A stretch of 61,673 nucleotides of DNA from Herbidospora yilanensis (GCF_001570565.1 NZ_BBXE01000037.1:24913-86585); one strand, 5' to 3'; positions 30,295 through 40,804 are shown, numbered from the stretch's first letter. Notes: generated by a model from the sequence alone, not told the origin. Numbers and translations are program-made.

Positions 30295-32103
30295 CTAGCT
30301 CCGGGTGGCGCCGGCCCACGAGGCGTGCAGGTCGGCGTAGACGCCCGGCTCCTTGAGCAACTCGGCGTGGGGGCCGCGCTGCACGATCTCGCCACGGTCG
30401 AAGACGAGCACCTCGTCGGCCGCCTCGGCCGTCGACAGGCGGTGGGCGATCGAGACGGCCGTGCGGCCGCGGGTGACGCCGTCGAGGGCGCGGGCGATGC
30501 GGACCTCGGTGGCCGGGTCGACCGCCGAGGTCGCCTCGTCGAGCAGCAGCAGGTCGGGGTCGGCGAGGTAGGCCCTGGCCAGGGCGACAAGCTGGCGTTC
30601 GCCCGCCGACAGCGACTCGCCGCGCTGGCCGACCGCCGTCTGGAGGCCGCCCGGCAGGCCGTCGAGCCAGTCGGCCAGGCCGAGCTCGGCCAGCGCCCCG
30701 GCGATCTCGTCGTCGGTGGCGCCGGGACGGCCGAAGCGGATGTTCTCGGCCAGGGTCGAGTCGAACAGGAAGCCGTCCTGCGGCACCATCACGATGCGCT
30801 CGCGCAGCGACGCGAAGCGCAGGTCGCGCAGGTCGACGCCGTCGACCGTGACGCGGCCCTCGACCGGGTCCATCAGGCGGGTCAGCAGCTTGGCGAAGGT
30901 GGTCTTGCCCGAGCCGGTCTCGCCCACCACCGCGACCCGTCGGCGCGGCGGGATGACCACGTCGACGCCGCGCAGGACGGGCGGGCCGTCGGGGTAGGCG
31001 TAGCCGACGTTCTCGAACGCCACGGTGATCGGGCCGCGCGGCTGGGTGACGCCCTCTTCGCCCGGGTCGGCGACGTCGGCCGGGGTGTCGAGCACGCTCA
31101 GCACGCGGCGCCAGCCGGCGATGGCGTTCTGGGCCTCGTTGAGCACCTCGGTCGCGGTCTGCAGCGGCGCGATGAACAGCGTGATCAGGAACAGGAACGC
31201 CACCAGGCGGCCGGGGGTGATCGAGCCGCCGACGCCGAGCAGCACGCCCACGACGACCACCCCGGCGATGGCGATCGAGGCGACCAGCTCGGTGATCGGG
31301 AAGGTGAAGCCGATGATCTTCTGGGCGCGGGTCTGCGCGGCCCGCTGGGCGTCGACGGCGGCGTCGATGCGGGTGGCCGTGCGCTCCTCGGCGCCGTGGG
31401 CGCGGATCACCGCGCTGCCGACGACCGACTCGCTGATCGCGGCGAGGGTGTCGCCGGTGCGCTCGCGCACGGTCAGGTAGTTGCGGGCGACCATGCGCTG
31501 GAACTTCGGCAGCGCGAAGACCAGCGGCAGGAACAGCCCCCACACGAGCAGGGTGAGCTGCCAGGAGTAGACGGCCATCAGCACGGTCGCGATCACGAGC
31601 TGGCCGCTCGCCACGATGATCAGCAGGCCGCCCCACTGCATGAAGGTGCTGATCTGGTCGACGTCGCCGGTGACCCGCGACACCAGGGCGCCCCGGCGCT
31701 CGGTGTTCTGGGTCAGCACCGACAGGTCGTGGACGTGGCGGAACGCCTTGCCGCGCAGCGTCGCCAGGCCCGACTCGGTGGCCCGGTAGAGCCGCACGTT
31801 CATCGCGTAGCCCGCCAGCGCGGTCAGCAGGATCGCGGCCGCGCAGGCCAGCACGGCGTCGCGGATGAACGGCAGGTCGGGCGAGGAACCGCTAAGCCCC
31901 TGGTCGATGACCTGCTGGATGGCGATCGGGACGATCACCTTGCCCACGGTGGCCAGGATCGCCAGCACGAGGGTGACCCCGAGGCCGCGGCGGAACTCCG
32001 GCGACAACCGCATGCCGTGGCGGATGGTCTCGAGCGCGCCGCGCTCGACGTTCTGGAGCGTCTGGGTGGTCACTGTGTTGGTGGTCACTGTGTTGGTCGT
32101 CAC
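30295..32103 (-). CDS. ABC exporter half-transporter (second of a pair)
   Basis: 602 residues: six-helix membrane domain (about 40-320) followed by an ATPase domain with Walker A GETGSGKT, signature LSAGERQ (degenerate relative to LSGGQ), Walker B LLLLDEA and the H-loop SIAHRLST. With the partner gene it would form a heterodimeric multidrug or lipid exporter of the BmrCD/TmrAB kind. GTG at 32103 overlaps the partner's stop (GTGA). The first 15 codons are built of three near-identical 15-base repeats each beginning with GTG, so the exact start could be any of the three. Confidence 0.9.
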   Translation of the reverse strand: MTTNTVTTNTVTTQTLQNVERGALETIRHGMRLSPEFRRGLGVTLVLAILATVGKVIVPIAIQQVIDQGLSGSSPDLPFIRDAVLACAAAILLTALAGYAMNVRLYRATESGLATLRGKAFRHVHDLSVLTQNTERRGALVSRVTGDVDQISTFMQWGGLLIIVASGQLVIATVLMAVYSWQLTLLVWGLFLPLVFALPKFQRMVARNYLTVRERTGDTLAAISESVVGSAVIRAHGAEERTATRIDAAVDAQRAAQTRAQKIIGFTFPITELVASIAIAGVVVVGVLLGVGGSITPGRLVAFLFLITLFIAPLQTATEVLNEAQNAIAGWRRVLSVLDTPADVADPGEEGVTQPRGPITVAFENVGYAYPDGPPVLRGVDVVIPPRRRVAVVGETGSGKTTFAKLLTRLMDPVEGRVTVDGVDLRDLRFASLRERIVMVPQDGFLFDSTLAENIRFGRPGATDDEIAGALAELGLADWLDGLPGGLQTAVGQRGESLSAGERQLVALARAYLADPDLLLLDEATSAVDPATEVRIARALDGVTRGRTAVSIAHRLSTAEAADEVLVFDRGEIVQRGPHAELLKEPGVYADLHASWAGATRS

Positions 32104-33896
32104 GGGGCCACGGCCTCCTCTTCGAGGGCCGCGTTCTCGGCCTCCTGACGTTCGTAGGCCGTCACGAGCTCGCGGTAGCCGGCGCAGCGGGCCAGCAGCG
32201 TCTCGTGGGGGCCGTGGTCGGCGACGGAGCCGTTCTCGACGTAGACGACGTCGTCGGCCAGGGAGATCGTGGCCATGCGGTAGGCGATCACGATGACGGT
32301 GGCGTGCTGGTCGCGCAGGCCGAACAGGATGCGCTTCTCGACCTGGGGATCGACGCTGGAGGTGGCGTCGTCGAGGATCAGCAGCCGGGGTTCGCGGGCC
32401 AGCGCGCGGGCCAGCGCGAGCCGCTGGCGCTGGCCGCCCGACAGGGTGGTGCCGCGCTCGCCGATCTTGGTGTCGAGGGCCTCGGGCAGGGCGCTGACGA
32501 ACCCGTCGGCCTGGGCCAGCCGCAGCGCGGCCCACACCTTCTCGTCGGGGACGTCGGCGCCGAGCGTGATGTTGCCCCGGACGGTGTCGTCGAACAGGAA
32601 CGTCTGCTGCGGCACGAGGGACACCGCGCCGCTCACGCCGTCGCGCTCGACCTCACGCAGGTCGACGCCGTCGATCGCGACCACGCCCTCGTCGGGGTCG
32701 ACCAGGCGGGCCAGCAACTGGGTCAGGGTGGACTTGCCCGAGCCGGTGGGGCCGACCACGGCGACCGTGCGGCCCGGCTCGACGGTGAAGCCGACGTCGC
32801 GCAGCACCGGCACGCCGGGCTCGTAGGCGAAGGAGACGCCGGTGACGGCCAGCTCCGCGGGGCGGTCGGCCGGGAGCCGGGCGGAGCCGTGGACCATGGC
32901 CCCCTCGGCGCGCAGCACCTCCTGCACCCGGGTCCAGCCCACGACGGAGCGGGGCAGTTCGCCCAGCACCCACCCGAGCGCCCGAACCGGGAAGGAGAGC
33001 AGCGTGAACAGGTAGGACACCTGGATCAGCTCACCGGCGGTGACGTCGCCGGAGGCGAGGCGGTAGGAGCCGAACAGCAGCACGGCCAGCACGCCGAGCG
33101 TCGGCAGCGCCTCCAGCAGCGGGTCGAACATGCCGCGCACCCGCCCGGCGGCGATGTTGGCGTCGCGCAGCGCGGCGGCCCTGTCGTCGAACCGGGCCGC
33201 CTCGGCGTCTTCGCGGCCGAGGGTCTTGACCACGAGCGCGCCCTCGAAGCTCTCGTGGGCGACCTCGGACACCGCCGCCCGCAACTCCTGCGCCCGCGTC
33301 GCGAGCGGGGTGAGTTTGCGCTGGTAGACGAGGTTCAGCAGGGCGATCGCCGGAAAGATCAGGAAGCCGACCACGGCGAGCACGGGATCGGTCAGCACGA
33401 TCGCGACGGCGGCGGCGACCAGCATGACGATCACGCCGACCGCCATCGGCAGCGGCGCGAGCGGCCCCCAGGCGGCCTCGGCGTCGGAGCTGGCGTTGGA
33501 CAGCAGTTGGCCGGTCGGGTGGCGGTGGTGCCACGACAGCGGCAGGCGGAGGAACTGCCGCCCCAGCGACCGCCGGAAATGCGCCTGCATGCGGTATTGG
33601 TGGATGCCGGCCATGATGCGCCGGCCCATCACCCCCAGCGCCTTGAACACCGCGACCCCGACGATCAGCGTGGCCGCCAGCGCCAGCGCTCCCCCGGTGG
33701 CGTCGCCGTCGCGGAAGGCCGGCAGCACGGCGTTCTCGGTCGCCCAGCCCAGGGCCCACGACGACAACACGGTCGTCACGCCGTAGACGGCGCTGGACAG
33801 GACCGCGCCCGTGAAGATCTTCGGTTCGGTCCGGACCGCGTGACCGATGACGCGGAACCCCTGGCGCATGACCGCGGATGACACCTTGTCGGGCAC
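32100..33896 (-). CDS. ABC exporter half-transporter (first of a pair)
   Basis: 598 residues: membrane domain with six helices, then ATPase domain with Walker A GPTGSGKS, signature LSGGQRQ, Walker B LLILDDATSSVD (Asp in place of the usual catalytic Glu) and IAYRMATIS in place of the usual H-loop His. So this subunit carries a degenerate catalytic site, as expected of the non-hydrolysing half of an asymmetric heterodimer. GTG at 33896 is chosen for the GGAAGGAAA site upstream. Divergent from the gene at 34080. Confidence 0.9.
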   Translation of the reverse strand: MPDKVSSAVMRQGFRVIGHAVRTEPKIFTGAVLSSAVYGVTTVLSSWALGWATENAVLPAFRDGDATGGALALAATLIVGVAVFKALGVMGRRIMAGIHQYRMQAHFRRSLGRQFLRLPLSWHHRHPTGQLLSNASSDAEAAWGPLAPLPMAVGVIVMLVAAAVAIVLTDPVLAVVGFLIFPAIALLNLVYQRKLTPLATRAQELRAAVSEVAHESFEGALVVKTLGREDAEAARFDDRAAALRDANIAAGRVRGMFDPLLEALPTLGVLAVLLFGSYRLASGDVTAGELIQVSYLFTLLSFPVRALGWVLGELPRSVVGWTRVQEVLRAEGAMVHGSARLPADRPAELAVTGVSFAYEPGVPVLRDVGFTVEPGRTVAVVGPTGSGKSTLTQLLARLVDPDEGVVAIDGVDLREVERDGVSGAVSLVPQQTFLFDDTVRGNITLGADVPDEKVWAALRLAQADGFVSALPEALDTKIGERGTTLSGGQRQRLALARALAREPRLLILDDATSSVDPQVEKRILFGLRDQHATVIVIAYRMATISLADDVVYVENGSVADHGPHETLLARCAGYRELVTAYERQEAENAALEEEAVAP

Positions 33897-34079
33897 TCGG
33901 GGTTTCCTTCCGTTCGGGTGGTTCAGGATCCGACCATACAAACGACGGCCGACAGTTCGGATCGGACCAAGGTCTGACCGGGGGGCGGGCCCATGGGCGT
34001 AGGGCCGGCAAAGCCCACGTGGGGAAATCACGACGATCACCGCTCTTATTCCCGGCGGCGGGGTGCTTAGGGTTGAGCC

Positions 34080-34715
34080 ATGAGTTACGCCCGCGCGGAA
34101 CGTGCCGCCATCACCGAACTGCTCGACGATCTGGGGCCGTTCGCGCCCACCCTGTGCGAGGGGTGGGAGACCGCCGACCTCGCCGCCCACCTGGTCGTGC
34201 GGGAGCGGCGGATCGACGCCGCCGCCGGGATCGCGGTCAAGTTCCTGGCGCCCTACACGCGGAACGTGCAGGCGCAGGTGCGGGCGCGTCCCTACGCCGA
34301 GGTGGTGAACGAGGTCCGGCAGGGCCCGCCCCTGTGGACGCCCTACGGCCTGATCCCCGGCCTCGACTCGGCGGTGAACACGATCGAGTTCTTCGTCCAC
34401 CATGAGGACGTGCGGCGTGCCCAGGCGGGCTGGGAGCCCAGGGAACTGCCCGCCGACCTCGACGACCTGCTGTGGAAGCGGGTCGCCGCCGGGGCCCGGG
34501 TGTTCTTCCGCAAGTCGCCGGTCGGGGTGGTGCTGCGCCGGGCCGGGACGGGCCAGAAGGCGGGGGCGAAGATGTCCGACCCGGCCGTGGTCGTGACGGG
34601 GCCGGCGCAGGAGCTGCTGCTGTTCGCGTTCGGGCGGCAGGACCACGCGCGGGTGGCGCTCGACGGGGAGCCGTGGGCGGTGGAGAAGCTGATGGGGGCC
34701 CGGCTGGGCATGTGA
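34080..34715 (+). CDS. TIGR03085-family metal-binding protein (DinB/mycothiol-transferase-like)
   Basis: 211 residues. The N-terminal helical bundle resembles the MDMPI/DinB fold used by mycothiol-dependent enzymes: LCEGWETADLAAHLVVRERR near residue 25 and NTIEFFVHHEDVRRAQ near 100 carry histidines that would bind a metal. A C-terminal beta-alpha region with LLLFAFGRQDHARVALDG completes the TIGR03085 pattern. No substrate known. ATG at 34080; monocistronic, divergent from the ABC exporter. Confidence 0.85.
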   Translation: MSYARAERAAITELLDDLGPFAPTLCEGWETADLAAHLVVRERRIDAAAGIAVKFLAPYTRNVQAQVRARPYAEVVNEVRQGPPLWTPYGLIPGLDSAVNTIEFFVHHEDVRRAQAGWEPRELPADLDDLLWKRVAAGARVFFRKSPVGVVLRRAGTGQKAGAKMSDPAVVVTGPAQELLLFAFGRQDHARVALDGEPWAVEKLMGARLGM

Positions 34716-34733
34716 GGAACGGGCCGGCTCCGG

Positions 34734-35891
34734 TCAGCGCAGCAGGTCGAGGACGGCCTGGCCCGCTTCGTGGTCGCGTTCCGCCGCCCGTGGTGTGACG
34801 GCGGCGCGGACCCCCGCCGTGATCTTCCGGTGCGCGGCGCCGACGACACGGTCGGTCGTGCCGGCCCTCTGGTAGGTCTCCGGGTCGCGGGCGAAGGCCA
34901 GGGCGGCCGACGCGAGCAGGGTGCGGACGTTCGACCGGGGATCGGGGGCCATGCGCAGGAGCAGCGCGCTCGCCTGGCGGTCGGCCAGGTCGCGGTCGAA
35001 GGTGAGGATCTCGTCCAGGCGACGGCCGCCCAGTTCCGGATAGGGGCCCGCGGTCAGCGCCCGCGCCACCTCGGCGGCCCGCGTCCTGACGGCGCCGCCG
35101 AGGACCGCCCTGACCACGTCGAGCCGGATCTCCGGGGGCGGGTACGCCCCCGCGCCCGTGCCGCCCGATCCGGTGTCGAGGAAGTCGGACAGGGCGCTGA
35201 GGTAGCCGGGGCCGGTGGCGAGGGTGGCGTACACGTCGGCGAAGACCTCTCCGAGCCATCGCTGCCAGTCGGGGCCCGATCCGGCGATCAGCCTCTGGAG
35301 CGTCGGGGTCAGGCCGAGGTCGGTCTCGACCAGGTGACCCACCTCGTGGGCGATGACCAGGGCGTCGGGGAGGTGGCGGAGGTGGAACCACGGGACGCCG
35401 ATCAGCGGGACGGGGAGTCGCTCCACGACCCGGCGGAGGGTGCCCTGGGGTTTGGCGATCAGCTCGGCGGCGTAGTCGGAGCCCCGGGCGATGGAGAAGG
35501 GTTCCGCCGACCGGTCGAGGAAGACGAACGGCGGTTCCCTCCACCGGGGGGCGTACGTCCGGACCGGTTCGTAACACTCCCAGGCGAGTTCGTCGGCGAC
35601 CGTCAGGTAGTCGGCGAAGACGTCGGCCAGGCGGAGGGCGAACTTGGCGCGGAAGTAGTCGAGAACGTCATGGGTGCGGATCAGGAGGTGTTCCGTCGCC
35701 GTCCACGGATCCCCCGAGTCGGCCCTGCCGGTGAGGTGGTCGACGGCGACCTGAAGGGCGGCCGTGATGGCCGCGATCTGGGTGTGGTGCTTCTCCAGAC
35801 GGGCGCCCGGGGCCGACAGGGAACGCCAGGCGGCGAGTTCGGCCGCCAGGCCGGCGATCTTGGCGTGCAGTTCGACCACGCGGCGGCTCAT
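34734..35891 (-). CDS. HEVGH zinc-metallopeptidase-like protein (fourth gene of the CHAT operon)
   Basis: 385 residues, no signal peptide or membrane helix, so probably cytoplasmic. Residues 1-60 are helical. The metallopeptidase signature is His182-Glu-Val-Gly-His186 in ALVIAHEVGHLVET, and a candidate third zinc ligand Glu215 follows in WLGEVFADVYATLA, the spacing expected for a gluzincin-type active site. The rest is helical and unassigned. ATG at 35891 overlaps the stop of the giant NTPase (ATGA), so it is made with it. It may be an effector or a processed target of the CHAT protease (inference). I know no named family. Confidence 0.75.
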   Translation of the reverse strand: MSRRVVELHAKIAGLAAELAAWRSLSAPGARLEKHHTQIAAITAALQVAVDHLTGRADSGDPWTATEHLLIRTHDVLDYFRAKFALRLADVFADYLTVADELAWECYEPVRTYAPRWREPPFVFLDRSAEPFSIARGSDYAAELIAKPQGTLRRVVERLPVPLIGVPWFHLRHLPDALVIAHEVGHLVETDLGLTPTLQRLIAGSGPDWQRWLGEVFADVYATLATGPGYLSALSDFLDTGSGGTGAGAYPPPEIRLDVVRAVLGGAVRTRAAEVARALTAGPYPELGGRRLDEILTFDRDLADRQASALLLRMAPDPRSNVRTLLASAALAFARDPETYQRAGTTDRVVGAAHRKITAGVRAAVTPRAAERDHEAGQAVLDLLR

Positions 35892-38800
35892 CGGAACCCG
35901 GGCATGTCGGCGGGGCGCACGTTGGAGAAGAGCGCCGTGGCGGCGAAGGCGTAGGCGTCGTCCTCCGAGGCGATCTCGTGGCTCTGGATCCGCTGCCACA
36001 GTCCCGCCGTCGCCGACCCCGCCGCCACGGAGAACGCCACGTCGGTGATCGCCACCGAACGGGTCAGGCCGGGCGCCGGGCCGAGGGCCAGCACCGTGAC
36101 GGGGAAGGTGACGCGCGTGATCTCCTGGGCGAACAGGTTGCGGAGCGAGAGCTGCCGCGGGAACTCGGCGCGGTTGGCCGGCGCCAGCACGTCGAGCACG
36201 ACGAGGGGCGGGCCGCCGCGCAGCCGCCGCAGCGCCTCGTGCAGGTCACCGGGTTCGATCCCGTCGTCTTCGCCGAGGAAGGACAGGGCCGGCACGCCCC
36301 GGGCGGTGTCCATCACACCGGCGAGGTGCAGCACGCCGATCTCCCGCCGGCCGAGCGCCTCCAGCGGGGTCCGCGTCCCGGTCGTGAGGTCGCGGTTCCG
36401 GTAGACCTCGGCGACCAGGAGCGAACCGGGCAGCCCGCGCGTCCTGGCCGCCCGGACCAGATCGGGCTGAACGATCTGTACGACCGGCTCCCGCCGCCCC
36501 GGCGGCTCCTCGACCGGCACGAGCCGGGCCGGCGTCCGGTAGACGCACCTGACGCCGGGATGACGGCCCAGCGTGCGGCCGTCCCAGCCGAGCAGTTCCC
36601 AGGGCGCGCCGCCGGCGTCGCCGTCGAGGCGGACGTCGACGGGTTCCCGGGAGTCCTCCAGCCGGTCCCGTAGCCCGGGGAGCAGTCGGTCGCCGAGACC
36701 GTCTCTGGCGTGGGGAGCCGTCCAGTCGTCGCCGACGGGCGGGAGCCCGCCGAGGGGCACGACGACTTCCGGTTCGCGATCAGGGGACCTGTCGGTGGCC
36801 GGCGGCTCTGAGGCGATGAACTCGCGCTCGATCGCCCGAAGCCTCGCCGACCGCCCCAGATCCCGCCACACCGACATGGCCCGTCGCCGGTGTTCGTGGT
36901 CGGGCCGGCCCTGCGAGGCGGCGAGATCGGCCTGGGTCTCCCAGAGGGTGCCGTGCCAGTCCATGGGACGGTCGCCGACGAGTTCGCGGGCCCGGTCGAG
37001 CCGGGAGGAGGTCTTCCACTCCGGGTCGATGGGCAGGCGGCGCCGGGCGAGCTCGGCGAGGAAGGCGCCCGTCAGGTCGGGGCCGCCCTGGATCTCCGGG
37101 GGTTCCCACTCCCCCGGGCTCGCGGGCCCGATGCGGTTCTTCGCCCGGATCCAGTCGAGCCATACGACGACGTCGGAGTTCGCGAGGCCGAAGACCGCGT
37201 CGTCGAGCAGCAGGGCGGCGTCCTCGACGCGGCCGGACACGCGCGCCACCTCCACCGCGAGCAGGTCGAGGCAGGCCCGGTCCTCCCGGTCCCAATCGGC
37301 CCTCTCGGCCAGCCACGGGTCGAGGACCACCGCCGACAGATCCACGGGGAGGGTGCATTTCCGCAGCTCCCGCAGCGATTCGAGGCGGAGGCCGAGATCG
37401 TCCGTCTGCCGGGCGTACCGGATGAGGTCGCGACCCACGGGCAGTCCGGCCTGGAGCCCGGTCACGGCCGCCCTCACCTGGGCGACGGGGTCGGACGATC
37501 CCTTCGCCATTCGCAGGGCGATGCGGACCGCGTCGGCCTCCCTCGCCTGCGCGAGCCGGACGTCCACCCACAGATGGTCCGGATTCAGGACCTCGTCGGA
37601 GTTCTCGCCGAGTATCCGCTCGGCGGCCTCGACGTCGCCGGCCACCTCCAGGTGAAGCCGGGCCGTCTCCCGGGTGAGGGCCTTCCGGTCGGCCCCGAGG
37701 GTGGCCAGGCGGCGGGCGTGCGTGAGGGCGTCGAGCGCGAGCTGGTACTCCATCAGGTCGCCCAGGGCGCGGGCCCGCACGATCGTCGAACCGGTGTGGT
37801 CGGCGGAGACGCGGCCGATCAGCAGGCGGTCGGCGGCGGCCGGCCGGCGAAGCACGATCATGGCCTCGGCGGTGGCGAGCAGCCGGTCGCGTTCCGCGCC
37901 GGTCGCGATCCCCGTCTGGGGTTCCCCCGGGAACATGCCGAGCGCGCTCCCGGGCCGGCCGTGCCGGATCAGGAGCCGGGCCAGCTCCGGCAGGTCGCCC
38001 GACTCCATCAGGTAGCGGGCCGCCTCGTCGAGGGAACCTCCTCGCGCGGCGATGTCCAGGCCGAGGGCGCGGGCCGTGAACTCGACGCCCCGGCGGTCGT
38101 CCCGCTCCTCGGCCCGCGCGTACACCTGCCGCAGTTCCTCCTGGTCGGCGGAGGCGGTCAGGGCCAGGTCGACCTCGGCGGCGGTGTCCTCGTCGAGGTC
38201 CTCATCGGCGATCACCAGCAGCTCCGCCTCGGCCTCCTCGTGGCGGCCACGGGCCAGGAGCACCATCGCGGTCAGGGCGTGGTGCATCGGGGACGGCTCC
38301 CCCAGCCGCCCCGCCGCCGCGAGGGCGCTCTCGGCCCGGTTCCAGTGGGCCCCGGAGGCGCCGGGCGAGAGGTCACGCCGGGCGGCCTCGATCGCGGCCC
38401 GCGCCTGCTCGATGAGGGCCGCGTAGCGGACGTCGTCGTCCCCGGCGTAGATCAGCAGGTCGTCGGCGAGTTCCCCGGCGTGGTCGGCACGGCCGGCGCC
38501 CCAGGCGTCGGCGACCAGGGCCCGCCACATCGGCAGGGCGGCCCTGCCCCGGTGCTGGAAGGCGTGGTAGACCGCCTCGGCCGACCAGCGGGCCCAGTGC
38601 TCCCGGGCGGCGCGGCGGGTGTAGTGGGCCTCCGCCGACGCGTGCAGGACGGCGAAGACGGGGTGCTCGCGGAGCAGGTCGCGGACCGGGTCGCGCAGGT
38701 TCTCGTGGAAGACCAGACGGCCGTCGCCGGTGGGCTGGACCCAGGAGGTCGCCCCCGCGTAGGTCGTCAGCTCCTCCCAGAGGGCCGCCGGGGCGGGCGG

Positions 38801-40804
38801 GGGCGGGCCGGGGAGGAAGATCTTGGTCTTGCGGTCGGGGCGGGCGTCTTCGGCCGGGTCGTCGAGCACCTTCTCGGCCCGCAGGCCCGCCTCCAGATGG
38901 GGCCACAACACGTCGGCGACGAACTCGGCGTCGAGGTGGCGGGGCAGCACCGCGTAGCGGAGCAGCCAGCGCAACCGGTCGTCGGGGATACGTTCCAGGA
39001 TGCGGTCGAGGCAGTAGAGCAGAGCGGGTTCGCGGGCCTCCTCCACCTCCCGGGCGGTCAGCCCGGGGTTGGCCTCGGCGAGGTCGCCGTACATGGCGAG
39101 GGCGAAGGGCAGGCCGCCGGCCCGGCGGACCATGGCGTCGATCAGGCCGGGTCGTGTCACGCCCCGGCGTTCGGTCAGATAACGGGCGGCCAGGTCGTCG
39201 TCGAACGGCGGCACCTCGACGGTTTCGGCGTCGGGGAAGGCGGCGGCGAAGCCGGGGAGACGGTCGCGGAGGTCGTACCGGCCGGAGAGGACGACCCGCC
39301 CGGACAGGCGCGCGAGCGTCTCGACGAAGGGACGCGGGTCGGCGGCGGGCCTGAGCACGATCTCTTCGAGGGTGTCGAACACGACCACGTGGGCGGGCAG
39401 GTCGGCGGCGAAGAAGCGGCGGGTGACGTCGGCCCCGTCGGCGGTCGCGGCGTCGACCTCGGAGAGCAGCGCGGTGTCGGGCACGGCGGCGCGGCTCAGC
39501 ACCCGCCGCCACCGGTCGTGGTCGCGCAGCAGGTCGAAGAACGGCGCGCCGGGGATCTGCGGCGACAACTGGGCGGCGATCTCCAGCAGCACCAGCCACG
39601 GATGGCGGACCGCGTTGACCGGGTCGACGGCGTCGAGGTCGATCCGCGCGATCGGCACGTGGGGCCACTGGGTGAGGCACCAGCGGGCCGTGAACCACCG
39701 CAGCAGCATCGTCTTGCCCATCCCGCCGGGCGCGTGCAGGTGGACCGCCGCGGCGTCACCGGTCAGCACGCGCTCAAGAGCGTCTCTGCTCAGGTAGCGG
39801 CCGGTCTGGCGGTATTCGGTGGCGTAGGCGGTGCGGGCCGCCAGCCGGGCCTGGAAGGTGGCGTGCGTCTCCGCGATGAGGGGGCTGAGGCCGATCAGGT
39901 CGGGCGCGGCGAGGACGTCGAGCGCGTCCTGGCAGGCGACCAGGTCGAAGGCCGAGTCGGCGCGCCGGTAGAGCACGCGGAAGGCGGCGACGGCCCCGCC
40001 GGGTGAGACCAGCGCGGTCAGGCGCAGCTCCTCCAGCTCGTCGTCCACCTCGTCGGCGATCCGGCGGGCCGTCTCGCGCATCGCGTCGGGCACTCCGTCT
40101 CCCATGACGCGCGCCTCGTCGATCCACCACCGCGACCAGGCCGTCTCCCGGAGCGCCGGGTCGAGCCGGTAGTGTCCCGAGCCGGGCAGCCGCCTGAGCC
40201 GCCCGGTCGCGGCCATCTCGGCCAGCGGCGGGCCGTCGCCGCGCAACACCGCGTCGTAGAGCGCCTCGTCGAACCGCTCCGGCAGCGCGCACCGCATCAG
40301 CGCACCCCGCACGCCGGACGGCAGCGCGGCGAACAACAACGTGGCGAGATCGGCCAGCCGCCCGACGATCGTGTTCTGCTGCCGGACCAGCTCCCTCAGC
40401 ACGCCCGGACGGTGGAGCGGCAGCGAGCGGGCGGTCTGGATCAGGATCGCGCAGCACTCCCGGCGCAGCCCGAAGTAGAACTCCGCCAGCGGCCCGGGCA
40501 GGTCCGCGGAGAGGTCGGGCAACCCTCGGTCGAGTTCGTCGGCGTCCTCGCCGGAGAGGGGCCCGCGCAGCGAGTCACGCACCCTGCCGACCGCCGCCAG
40601 GTGGCCGGGGGCCGGTTCCCGGGGCAGCGCCGGCTCGATCCGGCGGGCCACCGGTTCGGCCATCCGGCCGGCGAGCCGCCGGACGTAGCCCGCCGACAGC
40701 CCGCCCTCCTCCTTCCGGGCCGACGCCTCGACGTCGCCGCCGGCCCACAACTCCAGGGCGCCCGAGACCACGGCCTCGGCGAGCGCCTCCACCTCGGCGC
40801 TCAT
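35888..40804 (-). CDS. Giant STAND-like NTPase with helical repeats and an inactive C-terminal CHAT domain
   Basis: 1638 residues, no membrane helix. Order: helical N-terminus (1-330); NTPase with Walker A around APGGMGKT (Lys364, Thr365), Walker B VVVFDTLEE (Asp477) and a downstream winged-helix-like part; a long TPR-like helical region (about 750-1330); and a C-terminal CHAT-like domain (about 1380-1638). The CHAT part aligns with the upstream partner but its catalytic sites are replaced: HFVGHSG is HLAGVMD (second His to Val1497) and LNAC is LDVL (Cys to Leu1540). ATG at 40804 overlaps the partner's stop (ATGA). It probably senses a signal through the repeats and oligomerises with nucleotide, as STAND proteins do (inference). 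Confidence 0.8.
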   Translation of the reverse strand: MSAEVEALAEAVVSGALELWAGGDVEASARKEEGGLSAGYVRRLAGRMAEPVARRIEPALPREPAPGHLAAVGRVRDSLRGPLSGEDADELDRGLPDLSADLPGPLAEFYFGLRRECCAILIQTARSLPLHRPGVLRELVRQQNTIVGRLADLATLLFAALPSGVRGALMRCALPERFDEALYDAVLRGDGPPLAEMAATGRLRRLPGSGHYRLDPALRETAWSRWWIDEARVMGDGVPDAMRETARRIADEVDDELEELRLTALVSPGGAVAAFRVLYRRADSAFDLVACQDALDVLAAPDLIGLSPLIAETHATFQARLAARTAYATEYRQTGRYLSRDALERVLTGDAAAVHLHAPGGMGKTMLLRWFTARWCLTQWPHVPIARIDLDAVDPVNAVRHPWLVLLEIAAQLSPQIPGAPFFDLLRDHDRWRRVLSRAAVPDTALLSEVDAATADGADVTRRFFAADLPAHVVVFDTLEEIVLRPAADPRPFVETLARLSGRVVLSGRYDLRDRLPGFAAAFPDAETVEVPPFDDDLAARYLTERRGVTRPGLIDAMVRRAGGLPFALAMYGDLAEANPGLTAREVEEAREPALLYCLDRILERIPDDRLRWLLRYAVLPRHLDAEFVADVLWPHLEAGLRAEKVLDDPAEDARPDRKTKIFLPGPPPPAPAALWEELTTYAGATSWVQPTGDGRLVFHENLRDPVRDLLREHPVFAVLHASAEAHYTRRAAREHWARWSAEAVYHAFQHRGRAALPMWRALVADAWGAGRADHAGELADDLLIYAGDDDVRYAALIEQARAAIEAARRDLSPGASGAHWNRAESALAAAGRLGEPSPMHHALTAMVLLARGRHEEAEAELLVIADEDLDEDTAAEVDLALTASADQEELRQVYARAEERDDRRGVEFTARALGLDIAARGGSLDEAARYLMESGDLPELARLLIRHGRPGSALGMFPGEPQTGIATGAERDRLLATAEAMIVLRRPAAADRLLIGRVSADHTGSTIVRARALGDLMEYQLALDALTHARRLATLGADRKALTRETARLHLEVAGDVEAAERILGENSDEVLNPDHLWVDVRLAQAREADAVRIALRMAKGSSDPVAQVRAAVTGLQAGLPVGRDLIRYARQTDDLGLRLESLRELRKCTLPVDLSAVVLDPWLAERADWDREDRACLDLLAVEVARVSGRVEDAALLLDDAVFGLANSDVVVWLDWIRAKNRIGPASPGEWEPPEIQGGPDLTGAFLAELARRRLPIDPEWKTSSRLDRARELVGDRPMDWHGTLWETQADLAASQGRPDHEHRRRAMSVWRDLGRSARLRAIEREFIASEPPATDRSPDREPEVVVPLGGLPPVGDDWTAPHARDGLGDRLLPGLRDRLEDSREPVDVRLDGDAGGAPWELLGWDGRTLGRHPGVRCVYRTPARLVPVEEPPGRREPVVQIVQPDLVRAARTRGLPGSLLVAEVYRNRDLTTGTRTPLEALGRREIGVLHLAGVMDTARGVPALSFLGEDDGIEPGDLHEALRRLRGGPPLVVLDVLAPANRAEFPRQLSLRNLFAQEITRVTFPVTVLALGPAPGLTRSVAITDVAFSVAAGSATAGLWQRIQSHEIASEDDAYAFAATALFSNVRPADMPGFR

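Noticed and set aside
36890-40006. Plus-strand frame of 1038 codons opposite the giant NTPase
   Set aside because: Low-complexity antisense shadow without motifs or ribosome site.
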